The position numbers were made by a program, and so were the translations under genes. This document shows, in pieces, positions 1-12,243 of a DNA stretch of 64,000 nucleotides. Each line of letters begins with the position of its first letter. Within the stretch, counting starts at the first letter, position 1. Source of the DNA: Hetaerina americana. Its lineage: Eukaryota; Arthropoda; Insecta; Odonata; Calopterygidae. Location of the stretch: contig JAKTNV010000003.1 of the NCBI GenBank assembly GCA_022747635.1, positions 14,192,911 through 14,256,910 of the forward strand, read 5' to 3'. The notes under the pieces are model-generated. The model did not search any database, was not told where the DNA came from, and saw only the letters and a program-made list of their open reading frames with translations.

Positions 1-344
1 CATACGGACTGAGATAACATTTTTCACTTTACAAGAAATAGAATATATCTAGCATCTATTATGTCTTTTAGAATGCGCCGCGCCACCGATGTCCAATAAT
101 TATCATGAGTCTGTGGCACACTATAAGATATCGAAAGAGAATCCACCATTTATTCGTTTACCATTCATCCCAAAAAAGAATTCGGTCCAGAGACCTTCAA
201 ATAGCACCGAACTGCGAATTATGGTAGTCTGAGATGGAAAATACCAACCTTTTGTGCCATTCCTGACAGAAACCGTTCTGCAAAACTACCAAAAATATCA
301 CTTAATGGAAATTTACAGAGAAAATATTTATACATTCATCATCA

Positions 345-672
345 TCAACGTCAGTATTTCAATCCTATGATTAGTTCACCTCAGCCCTCCATTCTCCTCT
401 ATCCAGTTTTCACCCCCTGAGAGCTTCTCTGTTTTGCCCCATACTAAATTCGTCCTATTTAGTACTTGTTTCTTGGTCTTCTTCGCGGTATCTTCCCTTA
501 TTTTACAGGTATATTCCATTGCGCTTCAATCTGAGCTCTGTCCAACCCACCTGGTTCTTCTTTGTCGAAGAATTCTTCATTTGTTGCTTTCCTCGTCTGC
601 TCTTCTATCTACCGTCTCGTTTCTCACCCTGTCTGTCCATTTAATCCTCAATTCACCAGCTAACTATTTTTA
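345..672 (-). pseudogene. LINE (non-LTR retrotransposon) reverse-transcriptase C-terminal tail, decayed
   Basis: Read on the minus strand, about 588-650 encodes RIKWTDRVRNETV followed by a degenerate RRADEES and then RQRRTRWVGQ. This is the pattern seen at the extreme C terminus of many arthropod LINE ORF2 proteins (WTD+V-NE-VLRRV-EER ... RR+WIGH). Stop codons interrupt the frame, and only the end of the ORF plus possible 3' sequence remains, as expected of a 5'-truncated dead copy. It differs enough from the other LINE tails in the window to be another subfamily. The plus-strand reading of 79 codons over the same DNA is a shadow. The motif is seen directly; the clade is not resolved. Confidence 0.5.
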
Positions 673-3470
673 AACAAGAGGTAAATTATCGATCAGCTCG
701 TATTTCGGAAAAACCTCATTAAAAACTTAAATTACTTCACACATTTTCGATGGCATTTAAGCAAAAACGTGTTTCGCGTTTTTTTTAAGGGGAGTTCCCC
801 AAATTTAAAAAAATGACCAATTCCTCTTCCTTTCGTAAATGAGCATAAATCTGACCCCGCGCATGCTATTAAAAAAATTGCCAGTTGGGGGAAGCGAACG
901 CTTTCCCATTCGCCAAAATTACTGTCCCATTCCGAACGGCCGCATAAATAAACGAAACAATCCGAGGGAAGAACTAACAAACCGATTGCCTGGGAGCAGC
1001 GGCGAAACTATGAATCACGCGAAATTAACCGTACGGGACGTTTTAAGAGGGAAGATAAGTGGGGAGGGGGCGAGCCGGGGGGGGAGGAGCTTTGGGCACA
1101 CCTACCTCGACCGCTCCCACCGACCGCGCCGATACGTTGCACACCCACGCACCGAACTCGCCTCCTCCCCAATCCCGAAAAAAATGCACTCCCCTCCCCG
1201 CCCAAACCGCCCCAAACCACCCCTCGTTCACCTCCATTTATTTCAAAGCATCAGCGACCACCCCACCCGCCCCATCGACCGACAACTCCAATCTCACTCC
1301 CCTTTCCCGTTGAGAAAAAAAAACATGGGACCTGAATGCGATATTACACCACACCCTGCATCCTCTTTCCCAACTCCCCCTGGATCGAATTAGTGCTTTC
1401 GCTATGTGCACTTTTTCCAAACTCGAAAGCTGGCAAATTCCCTTCCAACATCGATGATGCCCTCAAAAGAACCAAGTGCATCAGAGAGGATTCAGATTGG
1501 CGATTCACTCAAAGGATAGCAGTAAAAAAGAGCATTCCGTGGGCAGACGGTATCTTACGGGTACCAATTGGCATTTTAAAAACGTCCCGTGAATTTTTAA
1601 ATGAGAAAGGGTAGGCCGCCAACTGGATATGGAAGGAGTTTCACCGCAGTGTAATTTAGTTCCGATTGAGAGTTCCATAAAAAAAGCGAGGGCAAATTTT
1701 TCAACAGCGCGTCCGTGCGAAACTGGATGATCGAATGGATCGGGGAATATTCTCAAGATTATTGTACAGTTACCGCTTGTTTAATCTCCGGTCCCACAGG
1801 CGTCTTTAGCTAACAAGAGCTTGATTTCGACTGTATCTCTGTTCCACCTTCGCACTCCACCAGCAGGAAACCTATTTGTTCCGCACTTTTAAAATCTTAG
1901 GCCGTGTCAGTGATCTGAGCCAAAATTTGTAGTAGCCCGGATCATCAGGACATTAGAAGCTATATTAACACTATCACCGGATAACATCTCCTGAGCCATG
2001 AGGCAGTTAATTAAATTCTTATTACGTATATCCAGGTTTTCACGAGGATTTATTTGACAAATCTCACTGAAAGCTCCTCAAAGCAATAAAATAATAGGAA
2101 AGTCCCGACGGTTTCACGAGAACCAGCGTTAAGACTCGCTAATTATTTCGCACCGAACTGGAAACCCTTCCCATGAAAGAACGCAGGAGTATTGTCGAAT
2201 TTACCCCACCACCAAAGTTCTCTGCACACATCACAGCCCGATATCGACTACAAAAAAAATTACTTCGATACAAAATGTTGTTTTCAATGCTAAATAAAAC
2301 GAAAGTGCTACCATTAATAAAGTTCGAGAAATGACGGATAACCTTAAGCAAATAGACACCTAAATATGAGCGATATGATTCCTTAGCAGTCGCGGTAAGC
2401 TTCAAATTAGGTTAATTACTAGTTACGTTGATCATAGTCATCCAGTTCGGTAAATTTCGCGAATGTGTATTGCCATTCAGGTGCAGATCAGACTATGCCT
2501 CTGACGGGAAGCGGTCGACCTTGGGGTATACGGAGAAACGGAGGAGCGGGGAGGGCCAGACTGCTTCCAGCCCATCACGGAAGTAATCCCCACCACACAG
2601 ATGCCCCCCTCTCTTCCGACCCCCCCCCCTCTCACAATGCTGCCGAGAAGAATCCTCACAAAAATGAGAAACTCCAACATTGGCTAATTTCAAATCTTCC
2701 AACTTCTAAAGTGCTAGCTAAGCCATTAGAAGGAGGGAGTGAGGTAGGTTTAAAGGAGGGGAGCGAGGCGTGATGGATTAAACGCTACGAAGGATTGATA
2801 CGATGGGAATGGAGACGTGGCTCTTGTGCCCGTACTTAATTTTGCGGATACATTGGAGAGGAAGGAAAGGGCAACACGTATCGATGTTTCTGCATTCTCG
2901 CGAGAAATTTTCCCGGGCAAAACATATATTTTCAATCAAAATTCATGGAAGGTTTTGCTACTAAAACGACGTCATGTATTTGTTAAACTCGACAATTCTA
3001 AAACAGAGGCGTAAATGTCCTTCAAATCTGTGTTAAAGTTTAAAATAGCTTAAATTTTCACCTTCATTCATAATTTTATAACGAGGGCGCCATGTCACCG
3101 CAAAGAATACGGCGTGCCGTAAAGAATTGCAAGTGGCGTGCATGAAAAGAATTACTTTTCAGGAAAGGACTGAAACGTTCTTTAAGAGGTATTTCTGGGG
3201 CACTCGTTCATTTTAATAAACCAAAATCACTTCCTCTAAATATCTATTCTGGCGGATAAGCCCTTACGGCATGATGGCATCAGTGCACTTGTCTCCAACA
3301 TTCCTCGACTAATTGCTTGGAGTCAAATATTAAATGCACACATCTAAAATGCACTATCTGAACAAAAATTGGCGATTGGCTATTGAAATATTGATTTTAC
3401 AAATGATTTTCATTCTTATGACAAACTAACTCTTTTCCTGGAAACATGTTTTCACGGGAAAAAATCATCA
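673..3470. other. Non-coding stretch with one G-rich to C-rich switch
   Basis: Mostly AT-rich unique sequence without recognisable coding features. At 1056-1092 the plus strand carries runs of four, five and eight G, a G-quadruplex-type pattern. It is followed at about 1100-1300 by a C-rich, G-poor stretch containing many CpG. A smaller C-rich patch lies at 2580-2640. The 184-codon open frame at 839-1393 crosses this low-complexity block and has no homology I recognise, so it is not called as a gene. Confidence 0.5.
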
Positions 3471-3889
3471 TTATGATATCCTGTCCCCAGCGTATCCAGT
3501 CGGGTCTTATTTCATCGGTCTTCGTGCTTCGGTCTACCATCGTCATCTTCTCGTAATTCACCCCTGGCCTTCTTCCTCCACTCGTCCTCCCTTCTATGAC
3601 TGCTATGGCCCATCGGTGAGCAAAATTCCCTCACGGCGTCATCAATGACCTTTCCTCTTGTCTTAAAAAAAAAACTTTTCACTTCCCTCATACTCGTAGA
3701 GACTTCTCAATTAAGCACTCCATTAGTCAATTCGTTTGATTATCACCATTCCTTTGCCGAGCCATATTATCATCGTTTCCACTCATTCATTTCTTCAATG
3801 TCCTTGTCTCACATCCGTAAGAAAATGATACCCTCAGATATCGCGGAGCGTTGTACCGATAATCCACTATCTCTCGGTACAGCCCGCTT

Positions 3890-4262
3890 CCCCAACTTTA
3901 AAGATTATTGGGCAGGAGGGTTCCGGAGGGAAGGCTGGGTCGTGAACGAGGGCTGGGGAGGATTGAGGAGGGATAAGGAGAGAGAGGGGGAGGGCGGAGG
4001 TGAGGCGAAGTCCTGGGGGGGGAGGGAGAAATGGAGCGGCGAGGGCGCATTCGGGGAATTCCTTCTCCTACGACCTCCCCGATCCCTTTTCCTCCCATCA
4101 TGCACCTGCGCCATCTGCCGCCCCTCTCACCCTTCTCCTACCCCTCTTAAACCCCCTCCCCCGTCCTTTTTCCGCTCTCTTCGACTCCACCCGCACCCTC
4201 ACCAATAGCCTCCCACCCACCCAACTCCTTTGTAAAACGGCTACTCTCTCTTCAGCGTAATC
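3890..4262. repeat. Purine-to-pyrimidine strand switch
   Basis: About 3905-4060 is almost purely G and A on the plus strand, with repeated GGAGGG and GAGGGG units. From about 4060 to 4260 the same strand becomes almost purely C and T. Stop codons are rare in such DNA, which explains the 187-codon frame over it. The two halves are partly complementary in composition and may form unusual DNA structures. No gene is supported. Confidence 0.6.
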
Positions 4263-6540
4263 TCTTATTCTGAAACATTCCCCACTCGTCTTTTCGTCCC
4301 CCCAAACTCTTCGGTCTGGAAACTGTTAAGGGAAGCGGGGCGTAACGGACAACCACGGCTATATGGCGTCGCCTTTCGGATTATGCATGCGGGTCCACCG
4401 AAGCACACGCACGCGAGTTGACGTTCGGTTAAAACATTTCATTAATCCGCCTCTCCCGCAGTGCCAACGATCGGTACGCTCGATGTGTCCTGTCCTTCCG
4501 CGATCCAACACACTTGCATGCACGCACGAGGAGGCGTTCAGTCGCGCAAGCCATGCAAACGTCAAGACTTGCATTGAGTGAAGAGAGTATTAAAGTGAGG
4601 ATATTTCCATGCCTATACTAAATGATGAAATTTCGCTTTCTAGACGAATCAATGTCACAATCCGCGGTCCGATCTACAAATGGGTTTTCATAAAAGGAAA
4701 AGCATACTGGGATGGAGGAAGATGCTCATAAACTCGAGTAAATGGTTTATTAAGCATGCACGATTTCTTATATTTACCAAGTGACAACTATGTAAGCCAA
4801 TTATTAGTCAGCTGGTGCAAAAAATTATTTCCTACCCTTAATATTTGGTTTCAAGTACTTTTGAAAATAGCAATCGAATGTGATAGTTGCAGAACTTGAT
4901 TTTTTAGTAATCATAGGAATTTCTCGAAAAACATTTGTTTGACCCTGAAGACTCTATGAAATATCACCACCATCCAGGTGCGTAGTTGATTGTCGATATT
5001 CCAATACTAAAATTTTCACATTCCAAAAGAATATTCACATGGGGTAATGTAAGTTTCCAACTGTCGCAATATTGTTATCTTAAGTCTAGTCCGGCTCCTG
5101 TGATATGACGCTCCCACTAGGGACGGCAGACAAACTGAAAGTGTAGAATTTTTGTAGCAAATGTCATCTATAGATATGGTACATCATCGATATGGTACAT
5201 CATCCTACTACGAGAAGGAGGAACGATTTCCCGACAAAATGAAAACGAAGTTTAACTGACTACCGCAATTCCGCACCATTTCTTCGCAACCCTGAATGAT
5301 ATAGAGAAATATTTTACAGAAAAATTGAAGAAATTTTGCTTATATGAATCGTAAATGAGAAAAATATACTAATATATTGAACGTGTCGGGATAGTATTAC
5401 CTTTTAAATTGCTTAATATAAAACGAATATAGGCTACTGAATTTATTTTTATGAATGATTCATTCCTATGCTTTCTAATTTTTTATAAAGATTACCCAGT
5501 GTAAATGAGAAGCGTGCAGGAATAAATATCTACTGAAAATGAAACTGTAAGCTGGGATGGAGTCGATGAATTTCATTCCTAGACAGGGATGGATTTTAAT
5601 AGGGTATAAATTAGTAACAAAAAGAGCGATAACTGCGAATGACAATGAGTGCTGGAGGAACGTTTACTCGGAATAGGGAAGGGTGAACTCCTGAAATCTC
5701 GGAAAATGAAATTTGCTCAAGTTAAAAACAAAGAGGACTGAAATAGATATCAGGACTCTCGAGCCCTTCTTCGTGGGGAATCCAAAACGAAACGAATCGC
5801 GGCCGGCGCACTCTCCCAACAACTGACGAGCGAAATTCCCGACGGTCACTTCAACTCGGAAAGATGAATCGAGAGTAAGAGTGTGAGAGAGAGAGAAGTA
5901 CCGTCGCATCCACTGCAGTTATTTATACGTACCTCCGCTCTAATGAACTGGACGCTTCCAGACTGGAGGGAGGGTGGGTTCTCTGTCTCTTGAGTAAACA
6001 AGAGAATGGAGAAAGGTAGAATTTGTGCACATGAAAGTGAATGTAGTTTTTTTCTGGGAAAGAAGACGGATGACGTGATTTTTTTTCCGACCCGCCATTC
6101 ATTGTTCTGCGCACGGGGATCTCTCTCAGGTCGGAGAGTGATTCGATTTAAAAAAGGGTCAGGGGGTGGGGATGGGGACGACGGAAAGGATGTTGTTACG
6201 CTTTTGGAAGGGAGTACGGGAGGAAATTATTTATTCTTTTTTTCTGTGCCCCTCGCCAATCCCGGTCCGACCTATTTGGGGGGGAACATGCATATGCGTA
6301 AGGGAGCGAATGGCGACCCGTGGACGAAAAAAACGCAATCAATCGACCGCGAGGAAGGAAATGGGGAGAGGATAAGGGGGGGGGCGCCGGGGGAGCGATG
6401 AAGTGGGCGGGCGAGAGAGTGTCGCCCCATTTCCGCCTCGTCCACTTCAACCCCATTCTGGGCATTTAGACGATAAAAATTAAGTTATTTTTCCGGAGAT
6501 GATTCCGCCACGCCCCCGGAGAGAGGGGTGGGAGAGACCA
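4263..6540. other. Mostly unique AT-rich DNA, no gene seen
   Basis: Nothing coding is recognisable. A two-unit tandem repeat of GATATGGTACATCATC lies near 5173-5205. A short GA-repeat lies near 5885-5900. From about 6150 the sequence becomes G-rich, with several G-runs between 6160 and 6395. Confidence 0.4.
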
Positions 6541-6547
6541 AACGCGC

Positions 6548-6577
6548 CATAAAAACGCATGGTGCGTCTCAGTCAGT
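6548..6577 (+). promoter_or_regulatory. Possible arthropod core promoter (TATA-like plus initiator)
   Basis: CATAAAAA at 6548-6555 is followed by TCAGTCAGTA at 6569-6578, which contains the arthropod initiator TCAGT twice. The second initiator A lies about 25 bases after the TATA-like element, close to the usual spacing. The upstream DNA is CpG- and G-rich. No downstream coding exon was recognised, so this is only a motif match and could be chance. Confidence 0.2.
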
Positions 6578-6579
6578 AA

Positions 6580-9290
6580 AAAAGTGTCGGAGGAATTATA
6601 GAGCCCTTGAGATGATATTTAAGTTCGTCATCCGCTCGACGGCCCTTTGACGCCGAAGTCGTTCGTCTCCGCCACGACAGAATCGATTTAACGTTCTTAT
6701 ATGGCGGGCAAACATGGACACTCGTATGAGAGGAAGACGCCGAACACGATGAATAGTTAACGCACGTGGGACAGTACAAGAAAACAGTGGAGGGTTTGTC
6801 ATGCTTCAATGGATAAACAAATCACTGGAGTCAACTCTCGAAACTCCGTAGATCTGAAACTAGATCGCAAACAAGTAACAGAAATCGAAAACATTTCAAG
6901 AATTAAAATTACGAAGTAAAAATGCCGAGACTTTAATCATTCGGTTCAGGTGGCTCATTCGAAATACTGAACCGTGATTATGAATTATGAAGATAGTGAA
7001 TTCGTGCGGAGTGCACGTACCTATTCGGCACTTATTTTATTAAAGACAGTAGAGTAGCCCTCATAAAATTGCCTTGACATGCGAGAGACACCTCAACTCG
7101 TATGTGGCTTTCCTATTACTTTAACCAATGATCAACACCCAATGCAACGAAAGATAAAATCTCTCATGCAGACGTTAAATCCATCAGGAATTAGAATATC
7201 CCTACAGTAAGAAGAAATCTGAAAAAAAACGCAGACGGATTAACATATGAAGAAGTATCAACTAAGAATCATTCTCCAAAGTTGTAGGGGAATATATTTT
7301 CTTTGGTCCTGAACAGCAGTGAAGCATTCAACATGGAGTGGACCTATCTCCCCATTGCCTTGAGGTTTATTCCTTGAGGCCGCGATTGTAGGCATGAAAA
7401 AGAAGTCCCGGAGCAAATATTACAAATTACTTCTTCACCGAAGTGCCATATGCTTCCACCTTCAAGCATTATACAAAGTTTAGGAAAAAATTATTTTCAA
7501 ACCTTCTATACAATAAACCGTTTTGAAGAATTTCGTATAATTTTGTGTGCAGGAATAATTTTTCAATAGCTGCTGACCATGGTGAAAATATTTCGTATAC
7601 TTGCTCATAATAAAAACGTGTTTTTAATCCTGTACGTTATAAGTAACTCAGGAAATTTTGCCGCGAACTACAAACAAGTACATTTCATTTTATCATGATA
7701 TTTTCCTCGTCGAAGTCAACTTACAGTTTAAAGTGAGAACTTCATTGAAAGCGAGGTAACCAATTCATCCCATTAATATTCATGAAAAAGAAAATAATAT
7801 TTATATTGTAGACAACGAATAAATGGTTTCAGAAGACTAACTGCAAGTAATAGGTGACGTGAGAACCTGTGAACGACTAGATATGACGTTAAAATAAAGT
7901 AGGGTACAAGAAGCAGCATAATTTGTATACAAATATTTCCACCAGACCCTTTCTCATTCAACTTCATCTATACGCATTTAACGCAGGGAAGGAATAATGA
8001 CCAACAAATTACCTTAATAAACAGGGTCGTTTACTAGGCCATACTGAACCCATATAGGACGCTTAATCATCCATAAATACCACCTAATGTTATTCATAAT
8101 TTTTTTCTCCGAGTCCGGCTATTCAGAATAGCAGTGACTCAAATATAATTTAGGAAATAAGGAGGGAGGAGAACTAATACACAGACGGCGATGATTCACA
8201 GCCCTCTTAGGGCCCTTCAAGGGCGTGATATTTATTGATACGATCCTTTAGCCTCAAGTGGTCTTATCGAATTATGAGCGAAAACTCTATTCCAAAAAAA
8301 TACGCCATTTCCGTTCATCCTCCTCTTATCTCTTGTGTTTAAAGTTAAATAAAATAATAACTCCAGTGATAAATCTATTTCCCTGTTAAACCTGCCCAAC
8401 TTCAAATGTGGAAGGACTTTTAAGATATTCGATGGCTCATAATAAGCGGAATTCTTGTGTAGAGATCACTTCTTGGTATTTGAGATCGAGTTCACCAATA
8501 ACGACGTCCATCACAAAGATAGGCGGAGCCATAAATTTTCGCTAGCGGCCAGAAGGCCACCGACTCAAAGCGCTCAAAGGAAAAGATATTCAAATGCGAA
8601 ATTTACTGACCAAGCCCGCCACGTCAGTCAGGACGCTGACAGTTAATATACCGCTAGAGTAATTTGCAAAAGTGTTTTACCGTAACTACATCACGCAAAG
8701 CAAATAATCAAATCAATTGAAAGCTCCTCCATTTATCTAAACGCGGACATGCTTCCTTGTGACATTAACACGTTTCCTTGTGAAATAAAATCGAAGAAAA
8801 ACAACGCATAGATGATATTCACGCAATGTATTTAAGGTAGCAAAATAAGCCTTTTAACGTACGAAGCATCATACTAGAATGAATTGGCACGCGACAAAAG
8901 AACGACATGAAAAAAGGTTCAAATACTAAATAAAAACTCCTGCGTATAGTTTTGGCAAGAAAAGGGATGAAATCATTTTACAGTTGAATTCACAAATCTC
9001 CTAAACTTGTAAACCTTTTTTTGGTAAGGATTAACGCTAAACTAAATTTTTTCTTCTTTTTTCGAGCCGATTTTTTCGAAAAATTTGGAATTTATACATA
9101 CCCTCCTCATCGTAGCTGTCCTTAATTAATCACTGCACGCCCTCTTAAGCACCGTTCATTAAGAAGCTACGGGCAGGTGGATAAAAGGTCTGTAAAATTA
9201 TCGAGCCACCGATGATTGCCCTGGATTCCCGATTGCAGGCACGGGAACACGTAAACTTCGGAGGAAGTAAATAGTAGTCTCGTGAGTACT
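6580..9290. other. Unique AT-rich DNA, no gene seen
   Basis: I see no coding pattern, transposon end or tandem repeat here. The short open frames present have random composition. The stretch ends at the donor site of the candidate exon at 9294-9409. Confidence 0.4.
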
Positions 9291-9293
9291 CAC

Positions 9294-9409
9294 CAGTGGG
9301 AGCCGCCGACGGCACCGACGATCGTCCTTTGTCAGCTCCAGAGCGCCGCACGGACGCCGGGACCGGAATACTCGTGGCGCCGCCATGCTTGTGGAACGGC
9401 GAAGGCAAC
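9294..9409 (-). CDS. Candidate internal coding exon, 116 nt, unknown protein
   Basis: On the minus strand the block starts after a strong 3' splice site. A pyrimidine-rich tract (complement of about 9413-9450, with CTAAC as a possible branch point) runs into TTATCAG at 9416-9410. It ends at CTG|GTGAGTA, with the GT at 9293-9292, a near-consensus donor. GC content is sharply higher than in the flanks. Two frames are open. The one I prefer starts with one base completing a codon and reads 38 residues, beginning LPSPFHKHGG and containing SIPVPASVRRSG and SSVPSAAPT, rich in Ser, Pro and Ala with mostly G/C third positions. The other open frame reads MAAPRVFRSRR and on. No domain is recognised; it resembles a disordered linker of a larger protein. 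Splice sites are seen; coding status is inferred. Confidence 0.45.
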
Positions 9410-10590
9410 CTGATAAGGCACAAGGGAAAGGAGAAAGTTAGGAGGGAGAAATGCAAACGGATGCAAACCTAGGATTCTACGAATGCTAGCCACCATTCAT
9501 AGAAGTACTTCTCAGAATCAACGCAAAATTAAGAACCATCTTCAGGTTTACCAGCCCTTAGATGATTTCATCATCCAATCACTACCGTATTAAATTGATG
9601 AATGCCAAGGTCAATGAGATTATATCACAGTTAATATCGCTAATTAATATTTTCCCAAAAATAGAACAGTTGGCACTTAGAGTCATGAAGTAGCTGCACT
9701 CCATGCGTAGCTTTAGATATTCATCCGAGAAATTCAATTGAAATTCATTTTTAACTTAGTGAAGCAAGTATCAAAGTAAAAGGCCAAGGAGTAAAAATGT
9801 GCACCATTACGTCGCTTTAATATTAAAGCGCATTCCTGGTTTGTTCAAAAACGGCCCAGGGATGGCGATTGATAAATACCTTTCTCTTGAATCATTATAA
9901 ATTGCCAATGCTTCTAATTCTAACAACAACTTTTTGTTATCAGTTTCTCAACGCACCAGTGGTCTAGGCATAGTTGTACCTTAGAAAAATATAGAGATAG
10001 CAACAGAATATATTTTTTTCAATATCCCTAAATTTAATATATATATCCCAATACATCTTATCTTCCGTGACATCTTGACCAAAAAATTCGCATGTAATGT
10101 TGACTACATCATTTCAGAATGCAAGGATGGGTTTCCGCAGAATTATAAATGGAAGGTAGTCTAAGAAAGACCACCTTGTGTATTTAGCATAGAAAATATC
10201 CCATTTTCCTAAGATGAATTCCGCTATAAAACATACATTCGCTAAATTTATACGAAACCATGAATGATTAAGGCAATAACAGACCGAGGAATGAGGATGG
10301 CAGTGATCAATGGACGAGACAAAAATTCACGTGCGTCTTCTCTCACTATCCGTGACAAAAATGAGGAACACCAGGAAGACCGCCCCTCGCAGACAATTTG
10401 TCATTAATACAACTCGGACGGCTGAATGTGAGAAAACGCGGAAGAGAACTTTTACGCTAATGTGCACTCGTGCATGAGTGTCAATGCACTCCCTTACTCA
10501 CGAATGGAGCAGAATGGATGTCCCCGCTGAGGAAGAAAGATTATGAGGTAGCATGTGACCATGGAGGGGCCAACGGAATTGCGGGGAGTG
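9410..10590. other. Probable intronic AT-rich DNA upstream of the exon
   Basis: On the minus strand this region immediately precedes the candidate exon and includes its pyrimidine tract. Beyond that it is unique AT-rich DNA with no features. Near 10497-10520 the minus strand shows a 3' splice-like TCTTTCTTCCTCAG and, 25 nt later, a donor-like GTGAGTAAGG; an exon that short would be unusual and is not called. Confidence 0.35.
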
Positions 10591-10905
10591 TGTGGTGAAA
10601 TTATCGTATGTCACCGCCCCGCGCCGCCTCCAGCGCGCCCTTGGGATTGGTGCAGTAATTCTCCCGGTCGGCGATAATTCAGAGCGACCGCGGAGACGAC
10701 GGGGCACACGGCGGACCGGGAAATAAAGGGACCGAGGGAGTAAATAAAAGGAAGGAAGGAGACTTCCTCCGAATACGCCCTCGATTCCAAGTCAGCAACC
10801 CTCCCGGGGGAGGCGCGGACGGACGCCTTACGTGTCGAGTCGGATGTTGTTTATCGGATTACGCGGCGGGCGTTCAAGTCACCGCCGAACGAAGGGGCGT
10901 GCTTC
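10590..10905. other. CpG-rich block, possible promoter or exon region
   Basis: GC- and CpG-rich (many CGCC, GCGG and CGAC words) between AT-rich flanks. On the minus strand a TATA-like GTATAAAAAG lies just above the block (about 10951-10960). Downstream of it is an open frame ending with residues like FGGDLNARRVIR, followed by a GTAAGG donor-like site near 10830. No homology is recognised. Reading it as a minus-strand promoter plus first exon is a guess. Confidence 0.2.
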
Positions 10906-11640
10906 TCGAGCTCATCGTCCGCGAAATGTCTCGTTTTCAATCCTCTTTTACTTTTTATACGGCAGAGGCAACCCGGAATAAGCCCTTGGAGACCAGATAA
11001 CTCCATTTGGTGAGGGGGGGTGTCGTGAATTCCTTCTTGCAGATGGAGAGGAAGGGCCAACGGTTATACAGGAAGAGAAGAAGAGTGCACTGAAAGTCGA
11101 CCAAGAAGACGAGACATGAAATTCTAATTTCAGCTGGTTCATTTTTCTGATTTATGTACACGTTTAGTTGATTTAAAATTAGCTTTATGATCGAGCTCAA
11201 ATTTTTGCAATAAAGTAGGATTCTGTTTGAGCGTTACCAGGTGAAATTTTTCCATCGCGCAGATAAATAAATAAAAGCACCGCATTTTCACAAATTAATA
11301 TATATTTTCCAAACCATAGTTTCATCAGTGATGAAACACCACTATGATCAATCACCTCCTTCCTCCCACCCATCATTCCACCCCCCTTGCTGAGAGTGCT
11401 TGTGTGTGTGTATGTATGGACCCTGCGTCACCATGTAAATTCAGCTGATGATGGTCGCGGAAGTGGAAAACTATTAACAAACCTCTGAGTATTTTGTTTA
11501 CTTGTGCAATCAACATAAGTAACTAAACTAACTTCAATCTACTAAATACCAAAGACATTTTTGAATATTGTATTACAAAGAATACAAAGTATAGACCCAA
11601 ATGATAAGTTAATAAATCAACTCAGAAAAATATATATAAC
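10906..11640. other. No gene seen; short hairpin
   Basis: Unique DNA. It contains a small perfect hairpin GTTTCATC-AGT-GATGAAAC near 11318-11336 and a short TG-repeat near 11400-11412. The right edge is the TA target site of the mariner derivative. Confidence 0.4.
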
Positions 11641-11741
11641 TACGAGGGTCATCCGGAAAGTAGTACCCGTTCGTGAAATATAAAGACAAAAGTAAATATT
11701 AACAAACATAAAAAATTTTATTTGAAAGAGGATACTTTAAA

Positions 11742-11840
11742 CTACTTCTCAACATAATCTCCAAGCAAATTAAGGCATTTGTCATAACGTGTGACAAGTT
11801 TCTGTATTCCTGCTGCATAGTCCTTCGCCGCCAGCTCATT
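11742..11840 (-). pseudogene. Mariner transposase C-terminal tail, out of frame
   Basis: In a different frame from the HTH segment the minus strand reads ELAAKDYAAGIQKLVTRY then DKCLNLLGDYVEK and a stop. This is the typical end of mariner transposases (GI-KLV-RY-KC-N-GDYVEK). The switch of frame at about 11840 marks the internal deletion junction, where the whole catalytic core has been lost. Confidence 0.8.
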
Positions 11841-12243
11841 GAGATACGCGAGGGACCCATCTTGCACAAATTTTTGCATAATGCAGATGGTGTTTAACAA
11901 TTTCATGAACAATTGTTCGAGAAACATTGGGAAAATGCTCACAGATGTCATCAATTGTGACGCGCCGATCGTTCCTCACGAATTCGTCAACTGAGCTCAC
12001 CAGTTGGTCTGTAATGACAGACGGTCTCTCCGAACGCTCATCGTCGTGTGTGTTCCCCCTCCCCATGTTGAAGTTGCGACACCACCGCCGAACAGACGAC
12101 TCGTCCATTACATTGTCTCCATACACCTCCTTTAATTGGCGATGAATATCACATGGGCGAACGTTTCTTGCATTGAGGAATTTAATCACTGCCCTCACTT
12201 CACAACTGGCGGCGTTCTCAATTTTTTTAAACATTGTAAACAA
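11836..12243 (-). pseudogene. Mariner transposase N-terminal HTH domains only (135 codons)
   Basis: The open frame begins MFTMFKKIENAASCEVRAVI and reads through two helix-turn-helix regions: residues about 15-60, including IKFLNARN, IHRQLKEVYG and SSVRRWCRNF, and about 75-115, including VTIDDICEHFPNVSRTIVHEI. It then runs into the ICARWVPR segment that links the DNA-binding and catalytic parts of mariner transposases, and stops three codons later. The DDD catalytic domain is absent. Known transposases of this type are about 345 residues. If translated, the product could bind the element's own ends without cutting and act as an inhibitor; that is inference. The same frame is intact in the second copy. 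Confidence 0.85.

Noticed and set aside
839..1393. 184-codon plus-strand open frame
   Set aside because: Crosses the G-rich to C-rich block. Low-complexity Arg/Pro/Ser content, no motif, and overlapping frames are open on both strands.
3645..4208. 187-codon plus-strand open frame
   Set aside because: Its second half is the purine-to-pyrimidine switch and gives poly Gly/Glu/Arg then Pro/Ser; composition artefact.
11440..11470. CTGATGA followed by GAAA, as in hammerhead ribozymes
   Set aside because: The bases between them do not form a stem II and the flanks do not pair as stems I and III.
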